Below the pieces are notes generated by a model. It was not told where the DNA came from. It made no database searches and worked only from the letters and a program-made list of their open reading frames with translations. This document shows positions 5,658-13,126 of a stretch of DNA of 14,262 bases, piece after piece. Each line of letters begins with the position of its first letter. Position 1 is the first letter of the stretch. Both the position numbers and the translations under genes were made by a program. This stretch comes from Clostridia bacterium (GTDB lineage: Bacteria; Bacillota; Clostridia; Christensenellales; CAG-1252). Location of the stretch: assembly GCA_016296985.1 (NCBI GenBank), contig JAEDHM010000023.1:1-14262 (forward strand). The letters run 5' to 3'.

Positions 5658-6536
5658 ATGACACTTGACATCACAAAATGCTCTTTATGTCCAAATAATT
5701 GCTTTGTTGACCGTAACCACAAAGTTGGTGCTTGCGGAATGCTTGCTTTACCCAAAATTGCAAGAGTTGCATTACATATGTGGGAAGAACCAATTATAAG
5801 TGGTGAAAAGGGCAGCGGTACTATTTTTTTCTCAGGTTGCACAATGGCCTGTGTTTTTTGTCAAAATTACGAAATTAGCGCTTTACGTAACGGTGAAGTA
5901 TATACCGTTGAGAAACTTGTTGAAAGTATAAAATACCTTGAGACCTTGGGCGCTCATAACGTAAACTTTGTCAATCCTACACATTATGCTCACGTTATTA
6001 AACAAGCTTTGACTTTGTATCGTCCGAAAATTCCCGTTGTATACAACAGCGGTGGTTTTGAAAAAGTGGAGACGTTGAAAGAACTTGAAGGATTGATTGA
6101 CGTTTATTTACCCGATTTTAAGTATTACGATGATGCTCTCGCCTTAAAGTATTCCGGAAGGAAAAACTATTCAAGCATTGCAAAAGAAGCGATTGATGAA
6201 ATGTTTCGTCAATGTGGTACACCTCAACTTGAGAATGGACTTTTGAAAAAGGGCGTTGTAGTTCGCCATTTAGTTTTACCCGGTTGTATTGAGGATAGCA
6301 AAAAAGTTATTAGTTATCTTTATGACAAATATGGCGAGAATATTTTTCTTTCGGCCATGTGTCAATACGTTCCGTTCGGAAAAGCAAGTGACTATCCTGA
6401 AATAAACCGTCGACTAAAACCAATTGAATACAAGTCAATTTTGTCCTTCATACTTAAACTTGGGATAAAAAATTGTTTTGTTCAAGATCTTGAATCTGCG
6501 GATGAATCATATATTCCCCCTTTCAAAAAAGGATAA
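5658..6536 (+). CDS. PflX-like radical SAM protein (pyruvate formate-lyase activase homologue)
   Basis: The 292-residue protein carries the radical SAM signature C61-x3-C65-x2-C68 in 'FFSGCTMACVFCQNYEIS', which binds the 4Fe-4S cluster that cleaves S-adenosylmethionine. An additional N-terminal cysteine set (C8, C11, C15 and C26) could hold a second iron-sulfur site. 'NFVNPTHY', 'VVYNSGGFE' and 'IDVYLPDFKYYD' are typical of the PflX/COG1313 group of uncharacterised PFL-activase homologues. The substrate is unknown; no glycyl-radical enzyme gene is nearby. The ATG at 5658 is chosen because the cysteine motif begins within 8 residues of it. The longer open frame upstream reads through the antisense of tRNA-Leu and is not coding. 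No Shine-Dalgarno is visible. A terminator follows the stop immediately. Confidence 0.85.
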   Translation: MTLDITKCSLCPNNCFVDRNHKVGACGMLALPKIARVALHMWEEPIISGEKGSGTIFFSGCTMACVFCQNYEISALRNGEVYTVEKLVESIKYLETLGAHNVNFVNPTHYAHVIKQALTLYRPKIPVVYNSGGFEKVETLKELEGLIDVYLPDFKYYDDALALKYSGRKNYSSIAKEAIDEMFRQCGTPQLENGLLKKGVVVRHLVLPGCIEDSKKVISYLYDKYGENIFLSAMCQYVPFGKASDYPEINRRLKPIEYKSILSFILKLGIKNCFVQDLESADESYIPPFKKG

Positions 6537-6570
6537 AAAAATTGCCTTACGCTGTGTAAGGCAATTTTTA
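6537..6570. terminator. bidirectional terminator between convergent genes
   Basis: A perfect 14-bp stem (6537-6550 with 6556-6569) with loop GCTGT has a GCCTTAC/GTAAGGC core, with A-runs on the 5' side and T-runs on the 3' side. It serves the PflX-like gene on the plus strand and the membrane-protein gene ending at 6582 on the minus strand. Confidence 0.9.
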
Positions 6571-6581
6571 ATTACGTTTGC

Positions 6582-7544
6582 TTATTCTTGATCTTCAGGA
6601 GGGCAGTCGGAAACGTTTTTAAATTCGTCGTAAACACTTACGGTATTCACGTTATTTTTATCTACGTAGTAATGATAATTTTTCAAGTTGTAATAAATTA
6701 CCAATTCCAAGGTTTTTGTGAAAAGCATGATCAACGGAACGATAAATAAAAGGCCGGCGCCAAAGGTGAAGGTTACAAGAAGATTGCAAGCAACAAAAAG
6801 GATGATATGCGCAGAGCAATAGCAAAGGAAGATGCGTCCATACTTTTTGCCTATTGCCTTTATTCCGTTTTGCAAAGCTTTGAATACGTTTTTCTCATCT
6901 CTTACCATTGAAGGTAACCAACCGCAGAATAGTGCTGATTTTAAGGAAGAAAGGAAAACCCAAATGATAAACGCCACAGGCAAACCAAAAATGCTTATGC
7001 TTTTTACGAGTAAATACGCTATGTACAAGCAAAAGAAGTTTATACCGAAAGTGATTGGTGTAAGTATAAGAGTTGAAATGGCTGCGTATGCTGCCGATTC
7101 CTTCAACTGGGCGATATAGTTTGACATAAAGTTGAAGGAATTGCCCATCAACATATATTGGTTGATAATGTTTGTGAATGGCAAAACACAAAGGCGATAA
7201 AGGAATAAGAATACAAGAACAAAAGTGAAGATAATAAACAGTCCGCCAATCAACTCGGTTTTCAATCCACCGATTGCATCTTTAAGCAATGAAAAATCGT
7301 TTACCGCTTCTTTAATGCTGTCCAAAAAGGCCTTGTCGCCATCAAGTAATTTTTCAAAAACCTCTTTAAAAGACACGGAGAAACCGCTTTCGTCAAGACT
7401 TGCTTTTATATCGTTTACCGTGGGGGTGATTGCAATGCAAGCGATTGCGCCGATGATGATAGCAATAATCAAAAAGTAGAAAAAGGCTTTGTATAATAGG
7501 TTGAAGTTGGAAACCGTGATATTTATAGTATGTTTCAGTGTCAT
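6582..7544 (-). CDS. polytopic membrane protein of unknown function, 320 aa
   Basis: I do not recognise a named family. About six membrane segments are visible (roughly 18-39, 97-120, 153-180, 184-210, 236-258, 262-285). A hydrophilic loop of about 55 residues (41-96) lies between the first two, probably outside the cell. The C-terminal tail is acidic and cytoplasmic-looking. Near the end 'VIYYNLKNY' resembles the 'YYDLR' ending of DUF975/GPDP-membrane-domain-like proteins, but this is only a resemblance. ATG at 7544 is supported by AGGAG at 7556-7552, which overlaps the stop of the upstream membrane-protein gene, so the two are co-transcribed and coupled. Layout and the C-terminal motif suggest it is a distant paralogue of that neighbour. 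Confidence 0.8.
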   Translation of the reverse strand: MTLKHTINITVSNFNLLYKAFFYFLIIAIIIGAIACIAITPTVNDIKASLDESGFSVSFKEVFEKLLDGDKAFLDSIKEAVNDFSLLKDAIGGLKTELIGGLFIIFTFVLVFLFLYRLCVLPFTNIINQYMLMGNSFNFMSNYIAQLKESAAYAAISTLILTPITFGINFFCLYIAYLLVKSISIFGLPVAFIIWVFLSSLKSALFCGWLPSMVRDEKNVFKALQNGIKAIGKKYGRIFLCYCSAHIILFVACNLLVTFTFGAGLLFIVPLIMLFTKTLELVIYYNLKNYHYYVDKNNVNTVSVYDEFKNVSDCPPEDQE

Positions 7545-7554
7545 ATCAAATCTC

Positions 7555-8391
7555 CTAGTACAATTTGTTGATTGCTAACAAATCTTCACGTCCCCAATTT
7601 TCAAGATCGTAGAAGATAACGAAAATCAAAACGGGATAATACGAGAAGAGGGCGGTGTTTATCAAAGTGTCAATGATGATTGATAGCGCCTTGATATTTG
7701 CAAAACTTACGCCAAATTCAATTGCGAAAAGAGGAATTAAAGGAAGTACAATTGCGCAAACAATACTCCAAAACTTTTTGCGAGTGGTTTTGATTGAAGA
7801 ACTTGCCGCGGACAAAAGACCTTTTCCCATTGCTACCATATAAGAGCAGGAAAGGGAGAGGAGCGTTGCGAAAGAAATCAATATGCCGAATAAAACTAAC
7901 ATAAAGATTAAAGACAACGCAAAGGTTGCAACTGTATGTTTTGTTACGGCAAACCAAAAATATACGTTTACCGCCATGAAGACACCAAACAAGAATACCA
8001 ACAAGAAGATTGCCAAAATGGTTGAAAGCGTTTGCAAAAAGTTTTCGTTGATTCTCTTGAAAATATTTCTAAACATAAAACGTCCTGTACGCATGTGTTT
8101 GTGAATAACACCGATGGCAACTGCAAAAACGGTAGCAAGAACGAGAGAAAGCAACAAGAAGAGAGCAAGTCGAACAAGGGTTCGATTTGACAGCTCGGTA
8201 AACATTCCGAAAACCGTTGCAAAATTTGTCCATTCTTCAGGCGTGCGTTGGAAAAAGTTTGTAAAAAATGATGCCGTCGTTGAATAGGTTGACAAAAATG
8301 ACAGCAACAGCGCCGGCACGATCATCATAAGCATTATCTTCCAATAATGCTTGTTTTTCATATATTCAAAAGACAATTTTATATATTTCAT
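7555..8391 (-). CDS. polytopic membrane protein of unknown function, 278 aa
   Basis: This is an integral membrane protein of no family I can name. It has about six hydrophobic segments (about 17-37, 72-96, 119-145, 152-184, 207-230, 233-258). The N-terminus 'LSFEYMKNKHYWKIMLMM' looks like an amphipathic cytoplasmic lead-in, a loop at 38-70 follows the first segment, and a basic cytoplasmic loop lies at 97-118. It ends in 'IFYDLENWGREDL', again like the terminal motif of DUF975/GPDP-membrane-domain-type proteins. ATG at 8391 has AAGGTG at 8401-8396 as ribosome-binding site. It is the first gene of a two-gene unit with the 320-aa membrane protein. Such proteins often assist membrane transport or stress adaptation, but nothing here shows a specific role. 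Confidence 0.8.
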   Translation of the reverse strand: MKYIKLSFEYMKNKHYWKIMLMMIVPALLLSFLSTYSTTASFFTNFFQRTPEEWTNFATVFGMFTELSNRTLVRLALFLLLSLVLATVFAVAIGVIHKHMRTGRFMFRNIFKRINENFLQTLSTILAIFLLVFLFGVFMAVNVYFWFAVTKHTVATFALSLIFMLVLFGILISFATLLSLSCSYMVAMGKGLLSAASSSIKTTRKKFWSIVCAIVLPLIPLFAIEFGVSFANIKALSIIIDTLINTALFSYYPVLIFVIFYDLENWGREDLLAINKLY

Positions 8392-8408
8392 ATAACACCT
8401 TAATTTAT

Positions 8409-8437
8409 ATTATACAATGTATTGCAAAAATTTACAA
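8409..8437 (-). promoter_or_regulatory. promoter of the two-gene membrane-protein unit
   Basis: On the minus strand, TTGTAA (8437-8432) is followed after 17 bp by TATAAT (8414-8409). The -35 box overlaps the stop codon of the Gx-family gene, so the membrane-protein pair can be transcribed independently of the apbE operon. No terminator separates the two units, so read-through is also possible. Confidence 0.6.
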
Positions 8438-8971
8438 GTTTTTACCAAAATCTTTATTCCTTGCCTTATCGTCGCTATTTCCGTACAATCTTTTTATAAT
8501 AACGTGGGAAATAAGACCCGTTATTATACCGCAAATTCCACCAAGTAAAAGCATATAGGGAAGCAATGAGATTGGCGCAAGGGAATGGGTGATCGCAGAT
8601 GCAATGAGAATTTGTCCTAGGTTGTGTAAAATTCCGCCTAAACAACTTATGGCCATAATGCTGTTTTTTTGAAAATAAACCAAAATAAGCATAGGTATGA
8701 AAGATAAGATTCCGCCGCTTAAGGAATAGAGAGCGCTTGTAGGATTTCCGCTGAAAATAGCCGAAAAGACACATTTTAATAGAAGAACCAAAAAACTTTC
8801 TTTTGCTCCCAAACAAACCATCGTAAATAAAATAATGCAGTTAGCCAAACCAAGGCGAGCATAAGGAAGCATAGGGAAAATTGGAGGCATCAGTGATTCC
8901 ACCGTAGAAATAATAATTGCAAGGGCGCTTAATACACCTAAATATGCCAATTGCTTCACGTTATATTTCAT
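8432..8971 (-). CDS. Gx transporter family membrane protein (heptaprenyl diphosphate synthase component I-like)
   Basis: The 179-residue, very hydrophobic protein has about five to six membrane segments and the family hallmarks 'LPYARLGLANCIILF' (35-49), 'FSGNPTSALYSLSGG' (73-87) and 'GGILHNLGQ' (112-120). It belongs to the group annotated as Gx transporter or heptaprenyl diphosphate synthase component I, which resembles ECF-type substrate-binding membrane components. The prenyl-synthase name is historical; a synthase function is not supported by this sequence. The NusG-II plus Gx pair next to ApbE recalls EetA/EetB in extracellular electron transfer loci of Listeria and lactobacilli, a link made from memory. 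Its ATG overlaps the NusG-II gene by 4 nt (ATGA), showing translational coupling. It is the last gene of the operon. Confidence 0.85.
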   Translation of the reverse strand: MKYNVKQLAYLGVLSALAIIISTVESLMPPIFPMLPYARLGLANCIILFTMVCLGAKESFLVLLLKCVFSAIFSGNPTSALYSLSGGILSFIPMLILVYFQKNSIMAISCLGGILHNLGQILIASAITHSLAPISLLPYMLLLGGICGIITGLISHVIIKRLYGNSDDKARNKDFGKNL

Positions 8972-9348
8972 TGTGTAACCCCATCGATTTCCTTTTCTCC
9001 GGATATCTTAACAATCACTTGATTAGGAAGGCAAATGATGCTTTCTCCTTCCTTTTTAATATGGCTATTTTTAACGCATAGTTGATCTGGACAACTTGAC
9101 TTTGCAACACATACTTCACCGTCTTTAATTTGAATTGTTACCCCGGAAATTTCAAAAACAGTATCTTCAGTGAGTGAAATTTTTTTGACAATTTTGCCCG
9201 AGTGATAAATTTCTACAAACTCACCCTTTTGAGGTAGGAAAATAAAAACCAGACTTATCACCAAGGCGATAAGAAGGATTGCGAAGATAAAAATATCTGC
9301 GACCTTAAAGTATTTTCCATTTGCGTAGTGTTTAAGCCTTTTGTTCAT
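8968..9348 (-). CDS. NusG domain II-containing membrane-anchored protein
   Basis: The 126-residue protein has a short basic N-terminus, one membrane segment at about 17-38, then an extracytoplasmic beta-rich domain. That domain carries the family pattern 'SSCPDQLC' (84-91) and 'IICLPNQVIV' (104-113), with cysteines C80, C86, C91 and C106. These are the marks of the NusG_II family, which is unrelated in function to transcription factor NusG. Such proteins occur beside Gx, ApbE and Rnf or flavin-based electron-transfer genes; the role is not settled, though the conserved cysteines suggest redox or metal contact. It overlaps apbE by 17 nt and the Gx gene by 4 nt. No Shine-Dalgarno stands close to the ATG, so expression probably relies on coupling with apbE. 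Confidence 0.85.
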   Translation of the reverse strand: MNKRLKHYANGKYFKVADIFIFAILLIALVISLVFIFLPQKGEFVEIYHSGKIVKKISLTEDTVFEISGVTIQIKDGEVCVAKSSCPDQLCVKNSHIKKEGESIICLPNQVIVKISGEKEIDGVTQ

Positions 9349-10330
9349 TAATAAAATAATTTGTGTCCTTAAGTTTTACGTCAATATTTGATGTGTGGAT
9401 TTGATTATTTGAGGTAACGATAATAGCGGATATTCCGTTGTTTTTACAAAATTTCAAACCTTCATCAAGTCCCATTACCATCACTGCGGTAGAAAGCGCA
9501 TCTGCCATAAGCCCATCTTTGTGAATGATGCTTACGGACATTACTCCATTGTTTACCGAGTATCCGTTCTTGTCAAGAATATGGCAATAGCGTTGTCCGT
9601 CAATCGTAAAATACTTTTCATAATCTCCGCTGGTCGAACAGGTATATCCGTCCTTCAACTGAAAGGATAAAAGATAAGAAAACTCGCTTTCTCGTGGTGA
9701 CGCGAGTCCTATGGTATAATCTTTACGAACTGACGCAAGGTTGCCGCCCACGTTTATAAGGGCAGTTTTGTTTTTGTCTAATAAATAACTTCGTAATTGA
9801 TCAAGGGCATAGCCTTTTGCAATTGCTCCAAAATCCAATTTGCAACCATCGTTTAACTTCGTCAAAGAATTTCCGACAAGAACAAAGTTGTTTGAATCGC
9901 AAAGAGGAAGTAAACAGTTTATTTGTGATGAAGTTGGGATAACGTGGTTTGCAAATTGATTGAAGGGTGGTGTAAATCCCCATAATTCAATAAGGGGATA
10001 AATAAATGGATTAAATGCGCCATTTGTTTGTGAGTAAAGTTCCAATGCACGATTGTATAAGAAAAGTGTTTCCTTTCCTAAGGTAAACGAAAGGTTTTTT
10101 TCTAAATTGTTAAAGCGAGAAAGTTCGCTAGATTGATTGGACAGAGAAAACAAGTTGTCGATTTTATCTAAAATATCTTGAACTTCTTCATTTGAAACAC
10201 TTCCGTTTTCCAGTGAAATATCGTAAAAAGTACCCATTGCAAATCCCGTTGGATTTGTGGATAACTGACAACCGCATAGGGTTGTGGATAATACTAGTAT
10301 TATTATCACGACTAAAAAGAACTTTTTCAC
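9332..10330 (-). CDS. apbE: ApbE-like FAD:protein FMN transferase, predicted lipoprotein
   Basis: This 332-residue protein matches ApbE/Ftp. A signal peptide ends in a lipobox 'LCGC', with C21 as the likely lipidated residue. The enzyme motifs follow: 'GTFYDISL' (33-40), 'FNPFIYPLIELWGF' (106-119), 'KLDFGAIAKGYALD' (164-177), 'INVGGN' (192-197), 'STSGDYEKYF' (232-241), 'HILD' (250-253) and 'ADALSTAVMVMG' (276-287). ApbE moves FMN from FAD onto a Thr or Ser of a target protein, with Mg2+, on the outer face of the membrane. It leads an operon with NusG-II and Gx genes. No target with an FMN-binding domain (RnfG/NqrC/PplA type) is encoded here, so the substrate lies elsewhere. The start is GTG, with no Shine-Dalgarno and a promoter ending 7 bp upstream. 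Confidence 0.93.
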   Translation of the reverse strand: MKKFFLVVIIILVLSTTLCGCQLSTNPTGFAMGTFYDISLENGSVSNEEVQDILDKIDNLFSLSNQSSELSRFNNLEKNLSFTLGKETLFLYNRALELYSQTNGAFNPFIYPLIELWGFTPPFNQFANHVIPTSSQINCLLPLCDSNNFVLVGNSLTKLNDGCKLDFGAIAKGYALDQLRSYLLDKNKTALINVGGNLASVRKDYTIGLASPRESEFSYLLSFQLKDGYTCSTSGDYEKYFTIDGQRYCHILDKNGYSVNNGVMSVSIIHKDGLMADALSTAVMVMGLDEGLKFCKNNGISAIIVTSNNQIHTSNIDVKLKDTNYFINEQKA

Positions 10331-10337
10331 TATAACT

Positions 10338-10366
10338 AATATAACATAGGATTAAGAAAATATCAA
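10338..10366 (-). promoter_or_regulatory. promoter of the apbE operon
   Basis: On the minus strand, TTGATA (10366-10361), a 17-bp spacer and TATATT (10343-10338) are followed after 7 bp by the GTG start at 10330. The predicted transcript would begin at or within a base of the start codon. There is therefore no leader in which an FMN riboswitch could sit. Confidence 0.6.
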
Positions 10367-10392
10367 TATTTTGACAAAGTTGTAAAAAATGA

Positions 10393-10421
10393 TTGACAAG
10401 GGAAAAATTATTGTATATATT
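10393..10421 (+). promoter_or_regulatory. promoter of the ylxM-rbgA operon
   Basis: A consensus TTGACA (10393-10398) and TATATT (10416-10421) are separated by 17 bp. Transcription would start near 10428, about 27 nt before the ylxM ATG. It is divergent from the apbE promoter. In many Firmicutes ylxM follows ftsY and shares its transcript; here it has its own promoter because ftsY is not adjacent. Confidence 0.75.
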
Positions 10422-10454
10422 AAGTGTAAAGTAAAAAACCTTGACAGGCGCGGT

Positions 10455-10772
10455 ATGAAGATAGAAGATAGGATTCAACTTTCCGAATTATTGGCTGAGT
10501 ACGGTATGTTGCTTACCGAAAAGCAAAGAGACGTTACAAGGCTCTACTGTGATTGCGACATGTCATTTGGCGAAGTTTCTATGGAATATGGGATCTCTCG
10601 TCAAGCGGTTTTAGATATACTTAAAAGGGCGGCAAGTCAACTTGAGCATTATGAAGAAGTTCTAGGTAATCTCAAATTAAAAACCGCATTGGTAAAAGCA
10701 TTGGCATCCGTAAGAGATGGGGACAACGTTGAAGAAAACCTCAATCTTATGGAAAAGTTGTTGGAGGAGTAG
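10455..10772 (+). CDS. ylxM: YlxM family SRP-associated DNA-binding-like protein
   Basis: The 105-residue protein matches the YlxM (UPF0122) family in length and in its helix-turn-helix core 'MSFGEVSMEYGISRQAVLDILKR', which resembles sigma region 4. YlxM is encoded next to ffh in Gram-positive bacteria and has been linked to the signal recognition particle; its exact role is not settled. The start at 10455 is preferred over an in-frame ATG at 10389, because family members begin with 'MKIEDRIQLSELLAEYG' and the earlier ATG lies upstream of the predicted promoter. The ribosome-binding site is weak (AGGCG at 10446-10450). The gene's stop is 1 nt before the ffh start, and the ffh Shine-Dalgarno lies within its last codons. 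Confidence 0.9.
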   Translation: MKIEDRIQLSELLAEYGMLLTEKQRDVTRLYCDCDMSFGEVSMEYGISRQAVLDILKRAASQLEHYEEVLGNLKLKTALVKALASVRDGDNVEENLNLMEKLLEE

Positions 10773-10773
10773 C

Positions 10774-12099
10774 ATGGCTGTATTTTCAGGTCTTAGCGAC
10801 AGATTAAATCATATTTTTTCTAAGTTGAAAAACAAGGGCGCGTTGACCGAACTTGAAATTAAGCAAGCAATGAGGGAAATTCGTATTGCTTTGCTTGAAG
10901 CCGACGTAAACTTCACCGTTGTGAAAGAGTTCGTTGCAAAGGTAAGTCAACTTGCCGTTGGCGAAGAGGTTTTGAAAAGCCTTACGCCCGCTCAACAGGT
11001 TGTAAAGATTGTAAACGAGCAACTTACCGCTTTGATGGGTAGTACTCATCAAAAACTTGGTGTTTCCGACAAACTGCCTACCGTAATCCTTATGTGTGGT
11101 TTGCAAGGTAGCGGTAAAACCACGATGTGCGGAAAGCTTGGCAAGATGCTTAAAAAGCAGGGGAAAAATCCCATGCTCGTTGCCTGTGACATTTATCGTC
11201 CTGCCGCTATATTACAACTTAAACGCGTTGGTGAAAAGGCCGCAGTTCCCGTTTTTGAAATGGGGCAAATCGATCCTTTGAAAATCGTGAAGGGCGCTTT
11301 GGCTGAGGCCGGTCGTATGAATTACGATACCCTTATAGTTGACACTGCAGGTCGACTACATATCGATGCAGAGTTGATGAAAGAACTTGCAGACCTCAAG
11401 GCTTTCTTGAATCCTACCGAAATACTTTTGGTTGTTGACTCAATGACAGGTCAAGATGCAGTCAACGTCGCAACTGAATTCAACAAGCTGTTGGATATAA
11501 CCGGTGTTATCGTTACAAAACTTGACGGCGATACTCGTGGTGGCGCAGCTCTTTCCATCAAAGCGGTTACCGGAAAGCCTATCAAGTTTTCGGGTACCGG
11601 TGAAAAGATGGAAGATATCGAACCTTTCCATCCCGACCGTATGGCTTCCCGTATTTTGGGAATGGGTGACGTATTGACGCTTATTGACAAAGCTCAAGCC
11701 GCTTACACCGAGGAAGAAGCAAAAAAATTCCAAGAAAAGTTACGTTCGCAGGATTTCACCTTGACAGATTATCTCGATCAATTTGACCGCATGAAAAAGA
11801 TGGGTAGTATGCAAGAGATGCTGGGGATGATTCCCGGACTTGCAAATAAGATGAGAGGGCAAGACCTTACCGTTGACGAGGATAAGGTAAAACATATGAA
11901 AGCGATCATTCTTTCAATGACGCCTTACGAGAGAGAACACGCTGACGTAATAAACGGAAAACGCAAAAAGCGTATCGCTGCAGGCGCAGGTGTATCTATA
12001 CAAGAAGTTAATCAACTTTTGAAGCAATATGAAATGACACGCGACATGATGAAACGTATGATGCGTGGCGGTATGAAGAAAATGAAATTTCCCTTTTAG
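10774..12099 (+). CDS. ffh: signal recognition particle protein Ffh (SRP54)
   Basis: This is a full-length 441-residue Ffh: N domain about 1-95, G domain about 96-295 and methionine-rich M domain about 300-441. GTPase motifs are 'GLQGSGKTT' (109-117), '[16 protein letters not shown]' (139-154), 'DTAGRLHID' (190-198) and '[10 protein letters not shown]' (248-257). The M domain includes '[13 protein letters not shown]' (343-355) and ends in an RNA-binding and signal-sequence-binding tail rich in Met, Lys and Arg. It targets membrane and secreted proteins to the translocon with 4.5S/SRP RNA and FtsY; neither of those genes is in the window. ATG at 10774 has a strong GGAGG at 10763-10767 inside ylxM. 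A 47-nt AT-rich gap separates it from rpsP. Confidence 0.98.
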   Translation: MAVFSGLSDRLNHIFSKLKNKGALTELEIKQAMREIRIALLEADVNFTVVKEFVAKVSQLAVGEEVLKSLTPAQQVVKIVNEQLTALMGSTHQKLGVSDKLPTVILMCGLQGSGKTTMCGKLGKMLKKQGKNPMLVACDIYRPAAILQLKRVGEKAAVPVFEMGQIDPLKIVKGALAEAGRMNYDTLIVDTAGRLHIDAELMKELADLKAFLNPTEILLVVDSMTGQDAVNVATEFNKLLDITGVIVTKLDGDTRGGAALSIKAVTGKPIKFSGTGEKMEDIEPFHPDRMASRILGMGDVLTLIDKAQAAYTEEEAKKFQEKLRSQDFTLTDYLDQFDRMKKMGSMQEMLGMIPGLANKMRGQDLTVDEDKVKHMKAIILSMTPYEREHADVINGKRKKRIAAGAGVSIQEVNQLLKQYEMTRDMMKRMMRGGMKKMKFPF

Positions 12100-12146
12100 T
12101 GGAAAATAATTATAAAATAAAAAAATTATATAGAGAGGTATTTACA

Positions 12147-12389
12147 ATGGTTAAAATCAGACTTACTAGAATGGGCGCAAAGAAATCTCCTTTTTATCGC
12201 ATCGTTGTTATCGACAGCAGAAAGACTAGAGATGGACAATATATCGAACAAATTGGTACTTATGATCCTAAAGCTACCCCTGCAGCTGTAAAAATTGATG
12301 CTGAATTGGCACAAAAATGGCTTAGCGTTGGTGCACAACCTACTGACACTGTAAAGGCTTTGTTGTTCCAAAACGGAATTATCAAATAA
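12147..12389 (+). CDS. rpsP: 30S ribosomal protein S16
   Basis: The 80-residue product is a standard S16: N-terminal '[20 protein letters not shown]', central '[19 protein letters not shown]', C-terminal '[17 protein letters not shown]'. It is an early assembly protein of the 30S subunit. ATG at 12147 has a good ribosome-binding site (AGAGAGG at 12132-12138, 8-nt spacing). An in-frame GTG at 12099 would add residues not found in S16 and is rejected. The next gene, khpA, begins 6 nt after the stop. Confidence 0.98.
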   Translation: MVKIRLTRMGAKKSPFYRIVVIDSRKTRDGQYIEQIGTYDPKATPAAVKIDAELAQKWLSVGAQPTDTVKALLFQNGIIK

Positions 12390-12395
12390 TTTGTT

Positions 12396-12623
12396 ATGCA
12401 GGATTTGGTAGAATATATCGTCAAGTCTCTTATCGGAGAAGATAAAGAGTTTGACGTTGACGTAAACGAGGAAAAAAGGTCTATTAATATCTTTATCGAT
12501 AAGGAAGATATCGGTAAGGTTATTGGCAAGTCCGGTAAAATTGCAAGAGCTATTCGCGTTATTATCAAGGCCGCTGCATCCAAAATCAACCACAGATACA
12601 ACGTGGAAATTTTAGAAAGATAG
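12396..12623 (+). CDS. khpA: KH-domain RNA-binding protein KhpA (YlqC)
   Basis: The 75-residue protein is a single type II KH domain with the RNA-binding GxxG loop 'IGKSGKIARAIR' at about residues 43-54. It matches KhpA (YlqC) in length and in its place between rpsP and rimM. In streptococci KhpA pairs with KhpB (Jag/EloR) and binds small RNAs to influence cell division and elongation; here the role is inferred from family. The ATG lies 6 nt after the rpsP stop with no clear Shine-Dalgarno, so translation is probably by re-initiation. ylqD, which some Firmicutes carry between khpA and rimM, is absent. Confidence 0.93.
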   Translation: MQDLVEYIVKSLIGEDKEFDVDVNEEKRSINIFIDKEDIGKVIGKSGKIARAIRVIIKAAASKINHRYNVEILER

Positions 12624-12625
12624 TT

Positions 12626-13126
12626 TTGGAAAAGGTAATGGAAATTGGCAAAATCGTAAAACCTCAAGGTATAAAAGGCGAGGTTAAGATTTTGCCTTAC
12701 GTTGACAACATACAATCTTTCCGCACACTGAAATATCTTTTAGTGAACGGAGAAAAGATGGACATCGCATCTGCCCGTGTTGGCGGTTGTGATGTCTTTG
12801 TTTGTTTTGTTGGCATAAACGACCGTGATAAGGCTGAAGAACTTCGCGGTGCGGTCGTATCCTTAGAACGTGAAGTCGCCAAAATTTTCGCAGGGGACGG
12901 CTTTTTTATCGACGAACTAATTGGATTAAAAGTCTTTGTTGGGGATAAAGAGGTGGGGATCGTTGAAGATTTGAGGAACTACGGCGCTGCTGACGTTTTC
13001 TACGTAAAAGGTGAAAAGAAGTTTTCCTTTCCATACGTTAAAAAGTTTATAACTCCTTGTCCCGATAAAGGTATAATTCAAGTTGACGTAGTAGGTTTTC
13101 CCCAAATTGTGCTGTATGAAGATTGA
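12626..13126 (+). CDS. rimM: 16S rRNA processing protein RimM
   Basis: The protein is 166 residues if it starts at TTG 12626, or 162 if it starts at ATG 12638. The N-terminal RimM domain shows 'IGKIVKPQGIKGEVKI' and the C-terminal PRC-barrel shows 'FFIDELIGLKVFVGDKEVGIVEDL' and 'FPYVKKFI'. It binds S19 and the 30S head during late assembly. Neither start has a clear ribosome-binding site: a weak purine run AGAAAGA precedes TTG, and AAGG lies only 2 nt before the ATG. It follows khpA by 2 nt, consistent with coupling. The stop overlaps the trmD start by 11 nt. It contains the one Asp-Val pair in the window written with GAT (near 12790). Confidence 0.93.
   Translation: MEKVMEIGKIVKPQGIKGEVKILPYVDNIQSFRTLKYLLVNGEKMDIASARVGGCDVFVCFVGINDRDKAEELRGAVVSLEREVAKIFAGDGFFIDELIGLKVFVGDKEVGIVEDLRNYGAADVFYVKGEKKFSFPYVKKFITPCPDKGIIQVDVVGFPQIVLYED

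Noticed and set aside
10389..10454. Upstream in-frame ATG for ylxM
   Set aside because: It precedes the -35 box of the predicted promoter and adds residues foreign to YlxM proteins.
10331..10454. FMN riboswitch between apbE and ylxM
   Set aside because: The gap is 124 bp and AT-rich, shows none of the conserved FMN-riboswitch segments, and is taken up by two divergent promoters.
12100..12146. Possible internal promoter between ffh and rpsP
   Set aside because: The 47-bp gap is almost all A and T, so -10-like matches are expected by chance, and no paired -35 with proper spacing stands out.
12126..12715. Two minus-strand open frames of about 150 codons opposite rpsP, khpA and rimM
   Set aside because: Three well-recognised genes occupy the other strand; the antisense frames are overlapping shadows of them.
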